Shown here: positions 1 through 5,261 of the stretch, piece by piece | How positions within the stretch are numbered: position 1 is the first letter of the stretch | Layout: every line of letters starts with the position of its first letter | Source of the DNA: a virus | Strand: one strand, 5' to 3' | Virus record (IMG/VR): IMGVR_UViG_3300037847_001801 | Coordinates: 1-37,893 of that record | DNA: 37,893 nucleotides | The notes under the pieces: generated by a model | Database searches by the model: none | Seen by the model: only the letters and a program-made list of their open reading frames with translations | What the model was told of the DNA's origin: nothing | Program-made: the position numbers and the translations under genes

Positions 1-48
1 TATACACAACATAAACCACCAATACTCTATATATACTCTATATACGCT

Positions 49-186
49 ATGCAATTTGAATTACACGATACACGTATCATGAAATGTAAGGTATGTGACG
101 TAGAAGTTCCGGTAAATGTGAACTACCCGATTGTTGAGGTCACATGTCAGCAGTGTTGGGCTAAGCAGAAAGCCGATAAAAAATGA
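49..186 (+). CDS. Small zinc-ribbon protein (45 aa)
   Basis: Small ORF of 45 codons with two CxxC pairs (CKVC near residue 13 and CQQC near residue 33), the usual pattern of a four-cysteine zinc ribbon. A second in-frame ATG at codon 11 would give a 35-residue protein that still holds both pairs. It stands first in the early region, after an AT-rich leader with repeated ACTCTATAT units. Tiny four-cysteine proteins of this kind are common in phage early regions; the role is unknown. Confidence rests on the motif and the open frame, not on a named family. Confidence 0.6.
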   Translation: MQFELHDTRIMKCKVCDVEVPVNVNYPIVEVTCQQCWAKQKADKK

Positions 187-212
187 CAAAAATTTGTTAA
201 GTCATTTATACG
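183..212 (+). promoter_or_regulatory. Candidate host sigma70-type promoter
   Basis: ATGACA at 183-188 (5 of 6 matches to the -35 consensus) and TATACG at 207-212 (4 of 6 to the -10) are 18 bases apart. Transcription would start near 219, at the front of the structured non-coding segment. It would fit an early promoter read by host RNA polymerase. Assigned by eye only. Confidence 0.3.
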
Positions 213-221
213 CGCGGCCAA

Positions 222-508
222 GGACGCCACACCCCCAGTACCCCTGTACTACTTTGCGTCCAGATGGGGGGGGTGGGGGTGTTTGGACGTGGTTGGACTA
301 GCCCAAACCCCTTGCAACGACTAGGGTTTGTGGTGTCTGCGTACCTGCTGTAGATGCAGATACGCAAGGCTGGACGGTATCAACCGATACCAATGCAGTG
401 CCTATGCATGTAACGCGCGCGCGGTTCTATCTCTTGTGATCTGTGCGGCCACAACCAGTTGGATAAGTGGCACAATTAGCCCTGCTCCTTGCCAGGTGAA
501 GCGGCAAG
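222..508 (+). other. Structured non-coding segment with a G-run (early leader)
   Basis: I see no convincing gene between 187 and 557. The stretch is full of inverted repeats. GGACGC (222-227) pairs with GCGTCC (256-261) and encloses AGTAC/GTACT (237-250). CAAACCC (304-310) pairs with GGGTTTG (324-330). TGCGTA/TACGCA encloses CTGC/GCAG (338-366). GGTATC-AACC-GATACC lies at 376-391 and CTTGCC/GGCAAG at 488-508. An 8-G run followed by a 5-G run (266-279) could pair with ACACCCCC (229-236) or form a G-quadruplex. It could be a structured 5' leader, a small RNA or an RNA-processing region. Confidence 0.5.
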
Positions 509-557
509 AATGTGTCCATCGGCGGAACACACCAACTCACCGACCGATCCCGACACC

Positions 558-782
558 ATGTCCAACACGACTTACACCTTTCAACAGCTCAACAACGCCC
601 TGACCAACTGCACGTCTTTCTTCCTTCGTAAAGGCAGAGACGAAGAAGGCGAGACCACCTACCATCTGCTCGACGGCTGCGGTGATCAAGACGGCGACCC
701 CTTCACTGACCTTTACGACGTCCAGACTTACATCACCAACGATCAGGACGTTTTCAACTATCTAGCGAGGTACAACAAGTGA
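558..782 (+). CDS. Hypothetical early protein (74 aa)
   Basis: Open frame from an ATG at 558. The frame extends upstream to 489, but that extension is low-complexity and overlaps a hairpin, so the inner ATG is preferred. The product is acidic and soluble, rich in Asn, Thr and Asp, with no membrane segment or catalytic motif that I recognise. It ends in an overlap with the GTG-started membrane peptide that follows, which suggests translational coupling. Function unknown. Confidence 0.6.
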   Translation: MSNTTYTFQQLNNALTNCTSFFLRKGRDEEGETTYHLLDGCGDQDGDPFTDLYDVQTYITNDQDVFNYLARYNK

Positions 783-910
783 AAGCCTTGACCGTCTACC
801 TCACAATCATCTTTTTTGTCACGCTGGGCTTAGGTGCCTGGGTGAATGACTTCACAGCCCGCCAATGTGTGGCTAGAACAGGCCAAAGCTATCAGGAGTG
901 CAACCGATGA
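779..910 (+). CDS. Small single-pass membrane protein (43 aa, GTG start)
   Basis: GTG start overlaps the stop of the previous gene (GTGA junction). The first half is one hydrophobic stretch (YLTIIFFVTLGLGAW, residues about 7-21), a likely transmembrane helix; the polar tail carries two cysteines (RQC and QEC). It ends in an ATGA overlap with the next ORF, which supports it as a coding unit in the chain. It could act on the host membrane early in infection, but nothing shows that directly. Confidence 0.55.
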   Translation: MKALTVYLTIIFFVTLGLGAWVNDFTARQCVARTGQSYQECNR

Positions 911-1044
911 CCATCCGCCCAGAGGTTCAGGACATGATGGCAGCCACTGGCCTGTCTTTCTTTGAAGCCTCACAGCTTCAGGATGAGCAGGAATATCTGG
1001 CAGAGATTGCCTGTCAACTACTCGAAGAAGACACTGAATCATGA
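907..1044 (+). CDS. Hypothetical acidic protein (45 aa)
   Basis: 45-codon ORF linked by ATGA overlaps to genes on both sides. The product is acidic, with a Glu-rich C-terminal half (EYLAEIACQLLEEDTE) that is probably helical. No domain recognised. The double overlap is the main evidence for translation. Confidence 0.5.
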   Translation: MTIRPEVQDMMAATGLSFFEASQLQDEQEYLAEIACQLLEEDTES

Positions 1045-1199
1045 CCATCACAGAACGAAACCAGCAGATTTACGAGCTGAACAAACAAGTGCACGCCGCT
1101 GAAGTGCGTCTCCAATACCTACGGCGGCGCATCCAGCGAGTGAAGGAAGACTACGAACGACAGCAACGCCCTAACCTTTTCACGGAAATGTTCTCATGA
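1041..1199 (+). CDS. Small coiled-coil protein (52 aa)
   Basis: ORF of 52 codons in ATGA overlap with its upstream and downstream neighbours. Residues about 5-42 form a charged heptad-like helix (Glu, Gln, Arg and Lys with spaced Leu, Val and Ile), so a short coiled coil is likely. No enzymatic motif. Function unknown. Confidence 0.5.
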   Translation: MTITERNQQIYELNKQVHAAEVRLQYLRRRIQRVKEDYERQQRPNLFTEMFS

Positions 1200-1660
1200 T
1201 CTCCGAAGAACGCATCAACGCACAGAACAGGATCAACGCCCTGGCGAACGAGACTGAGGGCCACCTCATCCGCATCCTGTCACGATGGGTCGGCTCGAAG
1301 GGTCGCACCGTGTCCGGTTATGGCGGCTTCGTTAAGAAGCTGCGGTTAGAGCTGGAAGAATACGAGCAAAGCCATGGCTACAACATGGCAGCGGATGACC
1401 GGGAATGGTCTCTGATCTGCCACGCTCAGCACACTTCCATCATGGCAACGCTGCGTAACCTGAAGACCCGTGAAAAGGTCGAAATGTACATAGCGAAGTT
1501 TGATGAAGACACTGGCGTTATTTTGTGCGCCTATGATTGTCACAAACGCCGGACAGATTACACGCTCGAAGGTGTACAGAACAACATCAAAAAAGCACGA
1601 GAACTAGAAGAACAAGCTAGACAGCTTCGCTCTGATGTTCGTGATTTCTCCATCCGCTGA
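1196..1660 (+). CDS. Hypothetical early protein (154 aa)
   Basis: 154-residue soluble protein starting in an ATGA overlap. It is predicted mostly helical: an N-terminal helix rich in Asn and Arg, a middle part with CHAQH and CAYDCHKRR, where cysteines and histidines might bind a metal, and a charged C-terminal helix (about 125-150) with coiled-coil character. I do not recognise a family. It is the largest gene of the first early cluster. Confidence 0.65.
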   Translation: MISEERINAQNRINALANETEGHLIRILSRWVGSKGRTVSGYGGFVKKLRLELEEYEQSHGYNMAADDREWSLICHAQHTSIMATLRNLKTREKVEMYIAKFDEDTGVILCAYDCHKRRTDYTLEGVQNNIKKARELEEQARQLRSDVRDFSIR

Positions 1661-1662
1661 TT

Positions 1663-1902
1663 ATGTACTCTTCTGAACGCATCAATGACACTTCAAAGTG
1701 TTACCATGAACGCATCTATTTTGATGACAAAGTAGTTGCAATCATTCAGGATTATTACAAGCCGACTAACATCGGATTGATGAGAATGTATCACTATGTG
1801 ATCACATCAGATCACAAATGTGCACAAGGTTTCTATACAGTATCAGATGCAAAAGCTGAGCTGTTTCCATTACTCGACGCCCAACTTCTCACCACAAAAT
1901 GA
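1663..1902 (+). CDS. Hypothetical early protein (79 aa)
   Basis: 79-residue ORF two bases after the previous stop. The product mixes aromatic and polar residues (ERIYFDDKVVAIIQDYY) and looks like a small alpha/beta domain. From about 1663 to 2090 the DNA is visibly more AT-rich than the genes before it, with AT-ending codons, which may mark a different origin. No family recognised. Confidence 0.55.
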   Translation: MYSSERINDTSKCYHERIYFDDKVVAIIQDYYKPTNIGLMRMYHYVITSDHKCAQGFYTVSDAKAELFPLLDAQLLTTK

Positions 1903-2090
1903 CAACAACTGAACACAAAGTTGCCGTTAAGTTTGAAGTCTACCACGACGAGATGAACGACATTGTGAAACTATTTAACCACGCGCTAAATAGTGACAAC
2001 GTGACCAAACATTTCAGCAATGAAGAATTAGGCACGATTATTTCATTCGTCGATGACTTCAAAACCCTTGCATTAAATCACGCTAAGTAA
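1899..2090 (+). CDS. Hypothetical early protein (63 aa)
   Basis: 63-residue ORF starting in an ATGA overlap with the 79-aa gene. Acidic, probably helical product (EVYHDEMNDIVKLFNHAL). It closes the first early cluster and is followed by a hairpin at 2098-2116. Function unknown. Confidence 0.5.
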   Translation: MTTTEHKVAVKFEVYHDEMNDIVKLFNHALNSDNVTKHFSNEELGTIISFVDDFKTLALNHAK

Positions 2091-2097
2091 CACAAAC

Positions 2098-2125
2098 CCC
2101 CGACAAATCGTCGGGGAATTCTTTA
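2098..2125 (+). terminator. Hairpin after early cluster, weak terminator or attenuator
   Basis: CCCCGAC (2098-2104) pairs perfectly with GTCGGGG (2110-2116) around a 5-nt loop. The following bases (AATTCTTTAT) are only moderately T-rich, so termination may be partial, or the hairpin may protect or process RNA. Confidence 0.5.
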
Positions 2126-2130
2126 TACAA

Positions 2131-2162
2131 ATCACAATCACAACTGCTGTTACAAGGACGCA
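2131..2162 (+). repeat. Upstream repeat, copy 1 (leader with ribosome-binding site)
   Basis: The blocks ATCACAATCACAAC (2131-2144) and ACAAGGACGCA (2152-2162) recur in the same order at 2669-2694 before another gene. The second block contains AGGA 7 nt before the ATG at 2166, so the repeat includes the ribosome-binding site. It looks like a reused expression leader or the trace of a module duplication. Confidence 0.5.
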
Positions 2163-2165
2163 CCC

Positions 2166-2669
2166 ATGATTTCACTCAAAGGCATGAAACAACGCTGGTC
2201 TGTTGAGGTCGGCCACGGCAAAACATACGGCAAAACAAAGGCTGAAGTACTAGAACTCTGCGCTGGTTGCATTGCTGAAGCAGAAGCGAAAGGCCAACCG
2301 TGGACACTCAACCACGAATGGATCAAGGCAAGGACATCATGGCCCAAAGTTGTCATTGTCTCACGGACACACGATCAACATGTTGAGAGTTTTACATTCG
2401 GCAAACATAAGCTGCATTGGACTGACTCATGCGGTTCCCGTAGTGTGTTCTGGTATGGGGAAATCAATGAAAATGATTATGACAAAGCCAAGGACATTCC
2501 GTCGTCTGTGTATCAACGGTTGGTCGATCATGTAATCACTCAAAGTAAATCACAGCCCGAACTGATGATGCGACGTGACGATCCTGGTCTGGGTATTTAC
2601 ATTCCAGAGATCGATGACAAGATTGCAGAGGCTGGTGGTGTGCCTGACGGGTGCATCCCGGCCAAGTAA
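2166..2669 (+). CDS. Hypothetical early protein (167 aa)
   Basis: 167-residue soluble protein with a good AGGA ribosome-binding site 7 nt upstream. Trp- and His-rich (WTLNHEWIKARTSWP, HDQHVESFTFGKHKLHW), with a Pro/Gly-rich C-terminal tail containing GLGIYIPE. I recognise no domain. It opens a second early cluster after the hairpin at 2098 and would be transcribed from upstream or from an unseen promoter at 2117-2150. Confidence 0.6.
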   Translation: MISLKGMKQRWSVEVGHGKTYGKTKAEVLELCAGCIAEAEAKGQPWTLNHEWIKARTSWPKVVIVSRTHDQHVESFTFGKHKLHWTDSCGSRSVFWYGEINENDYDKAKDIPSSVYQRLVDHVITQSKSQPELMMRRDDPGLGIYIPEIDDKIAEAGGVPDGCIPAK

Positions 2670-2694
2670 TCACAATCACCAACACAAGGACGCA
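2669..2694 (+). repeat. Upstream repeat, copy 2
   Basis: ATCACAATCACCAAC (2669-2683) followed directly by ACAAGGACGCA (2684-2694) repeats the leader before the gene at 2166, with the spacer between the two blocks lost. Here the AGGA lies 15 nt before the ATG at 2706, a long spacing, so the downstream start may be less efficient. Confidence 0.5.
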
Positions 2695-2705
2695 ACCACC
2701 TAATC

Positions 2706-2975
2706 ATGGACCTAGCAACAATCAAGCACCTGTACACGGAAGAGGCCATCAAGCACGCCAAGAAAGTATCTGACGGTACAAGAATGGCAACGTATGTAAT
2801 CAAGGACGTGTGCGGCACATCCCGTGCATACCCTGTGAATGACATGGCTGATGTACTCCAGGACTTGTCAGGTCACAAAACACTACGGACCCAGGACATC
2901 AAACACATGGAGAAACTAGGCTTCCAAGTAGTCACCATCCATGGTGAACGTATCACACCCGCAATGATCAACTGA
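2706..2975 (+). CDS. Hypothetical early protein (89 aa)
   Basis: 89-residue basic protein preceded by the second copy of the ACAAGGACGCA leader. The N-terminal half is helical and Lys-rich (YTEEAIKHAKKVSDGTR); the C-terminal half ends in short strands (FQVVTIHGERITPAM). No domain recognised. The next gene follows two bases after its stop. Confidence 0.55.
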   Translation: MDLATIKHLYTEEAIKHAKKVSDGTRMATYVIKDVCGTSRAYPVNDMADVLQDLSGHKTLRTQDIKHMEKLGFQVVTIHGERITPAMIN

Positions 2976-2977
2976 CC

Positions 2978-3328
2978 ATGGCAATCGTATTCAAGCAACG
3001 TGTCCAAGATCCTACGATCAAGGACCTACGGTCATTCGTACGCAAGACTGTGACACGAGACCGCAGCATGTATCAGACTGATTCTCAGTTTGATAACGAG
3101 ACCACGTTCATCAATCGTCAACGTGACCAACTCAAGGACCAATTCGGTTGGTTGTGGGACATGGAGGATGAAGCCTTAGTACAGGGTGAGTTTGGTCACC
3201 TCAAGATCACAGACACAGAGATCAGCTTCAAGCCCAAACGCTATGCACCCACAGAAATCTGGGTTGTAGCGAAGTGGTATTGCATGACCACTGAACACAA
3301 GTACGCACACCTTGCGAGGCTTTCATGA
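2978..3328 (+). CDS. Hypothetical early protein (116 aa)
   Basis: 116-residue soluble protein, charged in its first half (RSFVRKTVTRDRSMY) and aromatic in its second (WLWDMEDEALV, EIWVVAKWYCM). It begins two bases after the previous stop and ends in an ATGA overlap with the next ORF. No family recognised. Confidence 0.55.
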   Translation: MAIVFKQRVQDPTIKDLRSFVRKTVTRDRSMYQTDSQFDNETTFINRQRDQLKDQFGWLWDMEDEALVQGEFGHLKITDTEISFKPKRYAPTEIWVVAKWYCMTTEHKYAHLARLS

Positions 3329-3504
3329 ACTACACCAAATGGTTCGTCAAGTACGCAGGCAAAGCCCGTACAACTGGACGTTCATCAACTGGACATGTCA
3401 CGGTTCAGGCTATGTCAGCAAACCACGCCATAACACAGGCAATGGTAGAAATACCTAGATCTCTATCTAGAGTACAGATAACTACTGTACAACAGCTTGA
3501 GTAA
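3325..3504 (+). CDS. Hypothetical small basic protein (59 aa)
   Basis: 59-codon ORF starting in an ATGA overlap with the 116-aa gene. Basic, with a Gly/Ser/Thr-rich middle (GKARTTGRSSTGHVTVQAM). The pattern of aromatic N-terminus, VTVQA strand and HAITQAM helix looks like a small alpha/beta fold. Function unknown. Confidence 0.5.
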   Translation: MNYTKWFVKYAGKARTTGRSSTGHVTVQAMSANHAITQAMVEIPRSLSRVQITTVQQLE

Positions 3505-3679
3505 CGATCGCGTCAACCAGTGGTACAACAACCCAAAGGACTACATCGGCAAGGCTAAAGCACGCGCACGTCTTGCACTCACGGACCCATCCATCAAACT
3601 AACCACCCTAGAACGGAGCTTCTACAATGTCTTCAAAGAACAAGCATCCAGCACATCAACACGATCACCTGAACCCTGA
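3497..3679 (+). CDS. Hypothetical protein (60 aa, TTG start)
   Basis: Open frame starting with TTG at 3497, inside the last codons of the previous gene, and running 53 nt into the next one. The first 48 residues (NQWYNNPKDYIGKAKARARLAL) look like a real small helical protein; the Ser/Thr/Pro-rich tail comes from the overlap. A TTG start and a long overlap lower confidence. Confidence 0.4.
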   Translation: MSNDRVNQWYNNPKDYIGKAKARARLALTDPSIKLTTLERSFYNVFKEQASSTSTRSPEP

Positions 3680-3968
3680 ATGGGATCCCCTTGAGGATGA
3701 AGCGTGTGAAGCATTCACTGAGCTTGTAACTGTTGATGATGCTGAAATCATCGGCAGCGTAGCTGTTGACAGCGGTCAGATTCAGATTGGTGACTGCGGC
3801 AAGGTACAAGTGTACGCCAACACTGCTTACGGTGACGGTTACTACCCTGTGTGGCGTGGTAAAAAGTATCTTGTGATACCGATCGACTTCATCGCTAACA
3901 TGCGTCACGAAGATGCCATCAGAGATTGGTGCGAAAACAACAAAGAGGAGCTGATGAGTGAAGCCTGA
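3627..3968 (+). CDS. Hypothetical acidic protein (113 aa)
   Basis: 113-residue acidic protein. After a polar His-rich N-terminus it has a predicted beta-rich core (EIIGSVAVDSGQIQIGD, VQVYANTAYGDGYYPVW) and a helical acidic C-terminus. The beta core with YYPVWRGKKYLVIPI resembles small OB- or SH3-like phage proteins, but I cannot assign a family. It overlaps the following GTG-started gene by 11 nt. Confidence 0.55.
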   Translation: MSSKNKHPAHQHDHLNPEWDPLEDEACEAFTELVTVDDAEIIGSVAVDSGQIQIGDCGKVQVYANTAYGDGYYPVWRGKKYLVIPIDFIANMRHEDAIRDWCENNKEELMSEA

Positions 3969-4224
3969 TTACTTCACCGCTGGAGGTTTGTGGATTGAGC
4001 GCAGGCGTAACAAGGAAGGACCACCGGTCACGTACACGATCTGGAAGCCCAACACGTCACGCATATTCACGGACGTAAAGAAGGCTATCAAGTTCGCCGC
4101 GTACCCTGCATCCACACCTACTGGTCAGGAGTTGCGTGAGTGGTTTAAGTCATTTGAACCCAAGAACGTACCGGATCCCGTACCGAAGGAAGAGCCCAAC
4201 GATCAAACAAAAATGATCACCTGA
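3958..4224 (+). CDS. Hypothetical basic protein (88 aa, GTG start)
   Basis: 88-residue ORF from a GTG inside the end of the previous gene. GGLWIERRRNKEGPPVTYTIW suggests a beta-hairpin, followed by a Lys-rich helix and a Pro/Glu-rich tail. It is the last gene before the strong terminator at 4232-4255. Function unknown. Confidence 0.55.
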   Translation: MKPDYFTAGGLWIERRRNKEGPPVTYTIWKPNTSRIFTDVKKAIKFAAYPASTPTGQELREWFKSFEPKNVPDPVPKEEPNDQTKMIT

Positions 4225-4231
4225 CTACATA

Positions 4232-4255
4232 CCCCTGCTTCGGCGGGGGTTTTTT
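4232..4255 (+). terminator. Rho-independent terminator
   Basis: CCCCTGC (4232-4238) pairs with GCGGGGG (4243-4249, one T-G pair) around a TTCG tetraloop and is followed by six Ts. A textbook intrinsic terminator that ends the early transcript. Confidence 0.9.
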
Positions 4256-4454
4256 AGTGTCAAGGGGCACATTCTGTAGACAAAACGAAGAAGCACAAAA
4301 ACGCACAATTAAGTTATGTGATGTGCCACTTAGTCAACTGATTGGGTGGCGTCACAGTTCAGGGTCACTATCTTGTAAGTGCGGCAGGGCATAGCCCGTA
4401 AGTCCCAGAACCTGGACAACTGAAAACTGTTTTTTCACAATCACGTGTAGCTAC
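4256..4454 (+). promoter_or_regulatory. Intergenic regulatory region with candidate promoters
   Basis: No gene seen in these 199 bases, which follow a strong terminator and so should hold a promoter. TTGGGT (4342-4347) and CACTAT (4366-4371) sit 18 bases apart as a possible sigma70 pair. The same CACTAT lies in GGGTCACTATC, which shares TCACTAT with the T7 promoter core. GGGC-ATA-GCCC-GTAA (4387-4400) is a short hairpin followed by GTAA and loosely recalls the Syn5 phage promoter, which as I remember it is GGGCACCCGTAA. GCCAC/GTGGC (4326-4350) forms another inverted repeat. None is proven. Confidence 0.35.
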
Positions 4455-4688
4455 ATGTCCAATTCCGATGGAGGTCATTTGACTAAAGATGGGAAAGCGA
4501 AAGCGTTGGATGAAGACTTTTTCATCCGTAATGCAATCCATTGCTGGTTGTATTACTTCAAAGAAGACCACAAATGGCACTCCATTTATAAGGACTTGGC
4601 CGAACGGGAGACATACACTGTCCTTCCCGATAAGCCAAAGCCAAGAAGGGCTAGACGGGCTACTCGTAGGCCAACTCAAGAGTTATGA
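4455..4688 (+). CDS. Hypothetical basic protein (77 aa)
   Basis: First gene after the intergenic region. 77 residues: an aromatic central part (CWLYYFKEDHKWHSIYKDL) and a very basic C-terminus (KPKPRRARRATRRPTQ) that could bind nucleic acid. No strong ribosome-binding site. No family recognised. Confidence 0.5.
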   Translation: MSNSDGGHLTKDGKAKALDEDFFIRNAIHCWLYYFKEDHKWHSIYKDLAERETYTVLPDKPKPRRARRATRRPTQEL

Positions 4689-4689
4689 A

Positions 4690-4815
4690 GTGTGTCTAAG
4701 CGACGAGGTGATCTACATACTCGCCGCCAATTCTGAGGAAGCCGCATGGATGGCCTTGGAATTGTCCGATGACATGAATTCTTATCTCTTGGACGTACGC
4801 TTACTCGATGGCTAA
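4690..4815 (+). CDS. Small conserved-looking protein (41 aa, GTG start uncertain)
   Basis: The recognisable part is VIYILAANSEEAAWMALELS followed by a short strand, a pattern of small cyanophage proteins in which a strand leads into an 'EEAAWMALEL' helix. I placed the start at the GTG one base after the previous stop. The frame is open back to an ATG at 4489, but that part is a shadow of the 77-aa gene. The true start could lie a few codons upstream at a non-standard codon, because KSYEV just before the GTG also looks native. Confidence 0.45.
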   Translation: MCLSDEVIYILAANSEEAAWMALELSDDMNSYLLDVRLLDG

Positions 4816-5128
4816 AGACTTCCCAAATAAATGGCGTAAGATCAAGGACATCCCAGCCGACAAATTTGAACCACTCTTTTACGAAGATGTAATGGATTGG
4901 AAGATTGCCGGTTGGGAATTACCTGCTGATGTCGCTTGTGTTATTCGCGCACGCAATCTCGAAGACAGCAAAATTAAAGAGCACGTGTACAAACGTATGT
5001 CTGCAGCTGAGTCAAAGATTCGGCAGTACATGACATACAAATCACATGAACTTGTGATCTGCGCTGAAGAAGCATTGTATTACGTGCATCCTGAACAATT
5101 AGGAGAACATACAGATGATGATGACTGA
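4808..5128 (+). CDS. Hypothetical protein (106 aa)
   Basis: 106-residue soluble protein in a short overlap with the previous gene. Helical and charged, with several Trp in the first 40 residues, ending in a run of Asp. No domain recognised. It overlaps the next small ORF by 14 nt. Confidence 0.55.
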   Translation: MAKDFPNKWRKIKDIPADKFEPLFYEDVMDWKIAGWELPADVACVIRARNLEDSKIKEHVYKRMSAAESKIRQYMTYKSHELVICAEEALYYVHPEQLGEHTDDDD

Positions 5129-5261
5129 ATTGCAATACGCAAGATTCATCATTGAGTTGGATAAACATCCACACAAAGAAGAAGTTATTGAGTTGTGGCA
5201 TCAACAAATTGATGACGAGAACTCAGTTAAGTATTCCGAGGAGGATGCCAACAGAATCTGA
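5115..5261 (+). CDS. Small acidic protein (48 aa) overlapping RNA polymerase start
   Basis: 48-codon ORF beginning with three consecutive ATGs. AGGAG (5101-5105) lies 9 to 15 nt before them, a plausible ribosome-binding site. The product is acidic and helical (YARFIIELDKHPHKEEVIELW). Its 3' end covers the RNA polymerase start at 5245, so the two may be translationally coupled. Function unknown. Confidence 0.5.
   Translation: MMMTELQYARFIIELDKHPHKEEVIELWHQQIDDENSVKYSEEDANRI

Noticed and set aside
328-603. 91-codon + strand ORF rich in Cys, Arg and Thr
   Set aside because: It lies over the strongest inverted repeats and the start of the 74-aa gene, has unlikely composition and no ribosome-binding site. 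Treated as chance.
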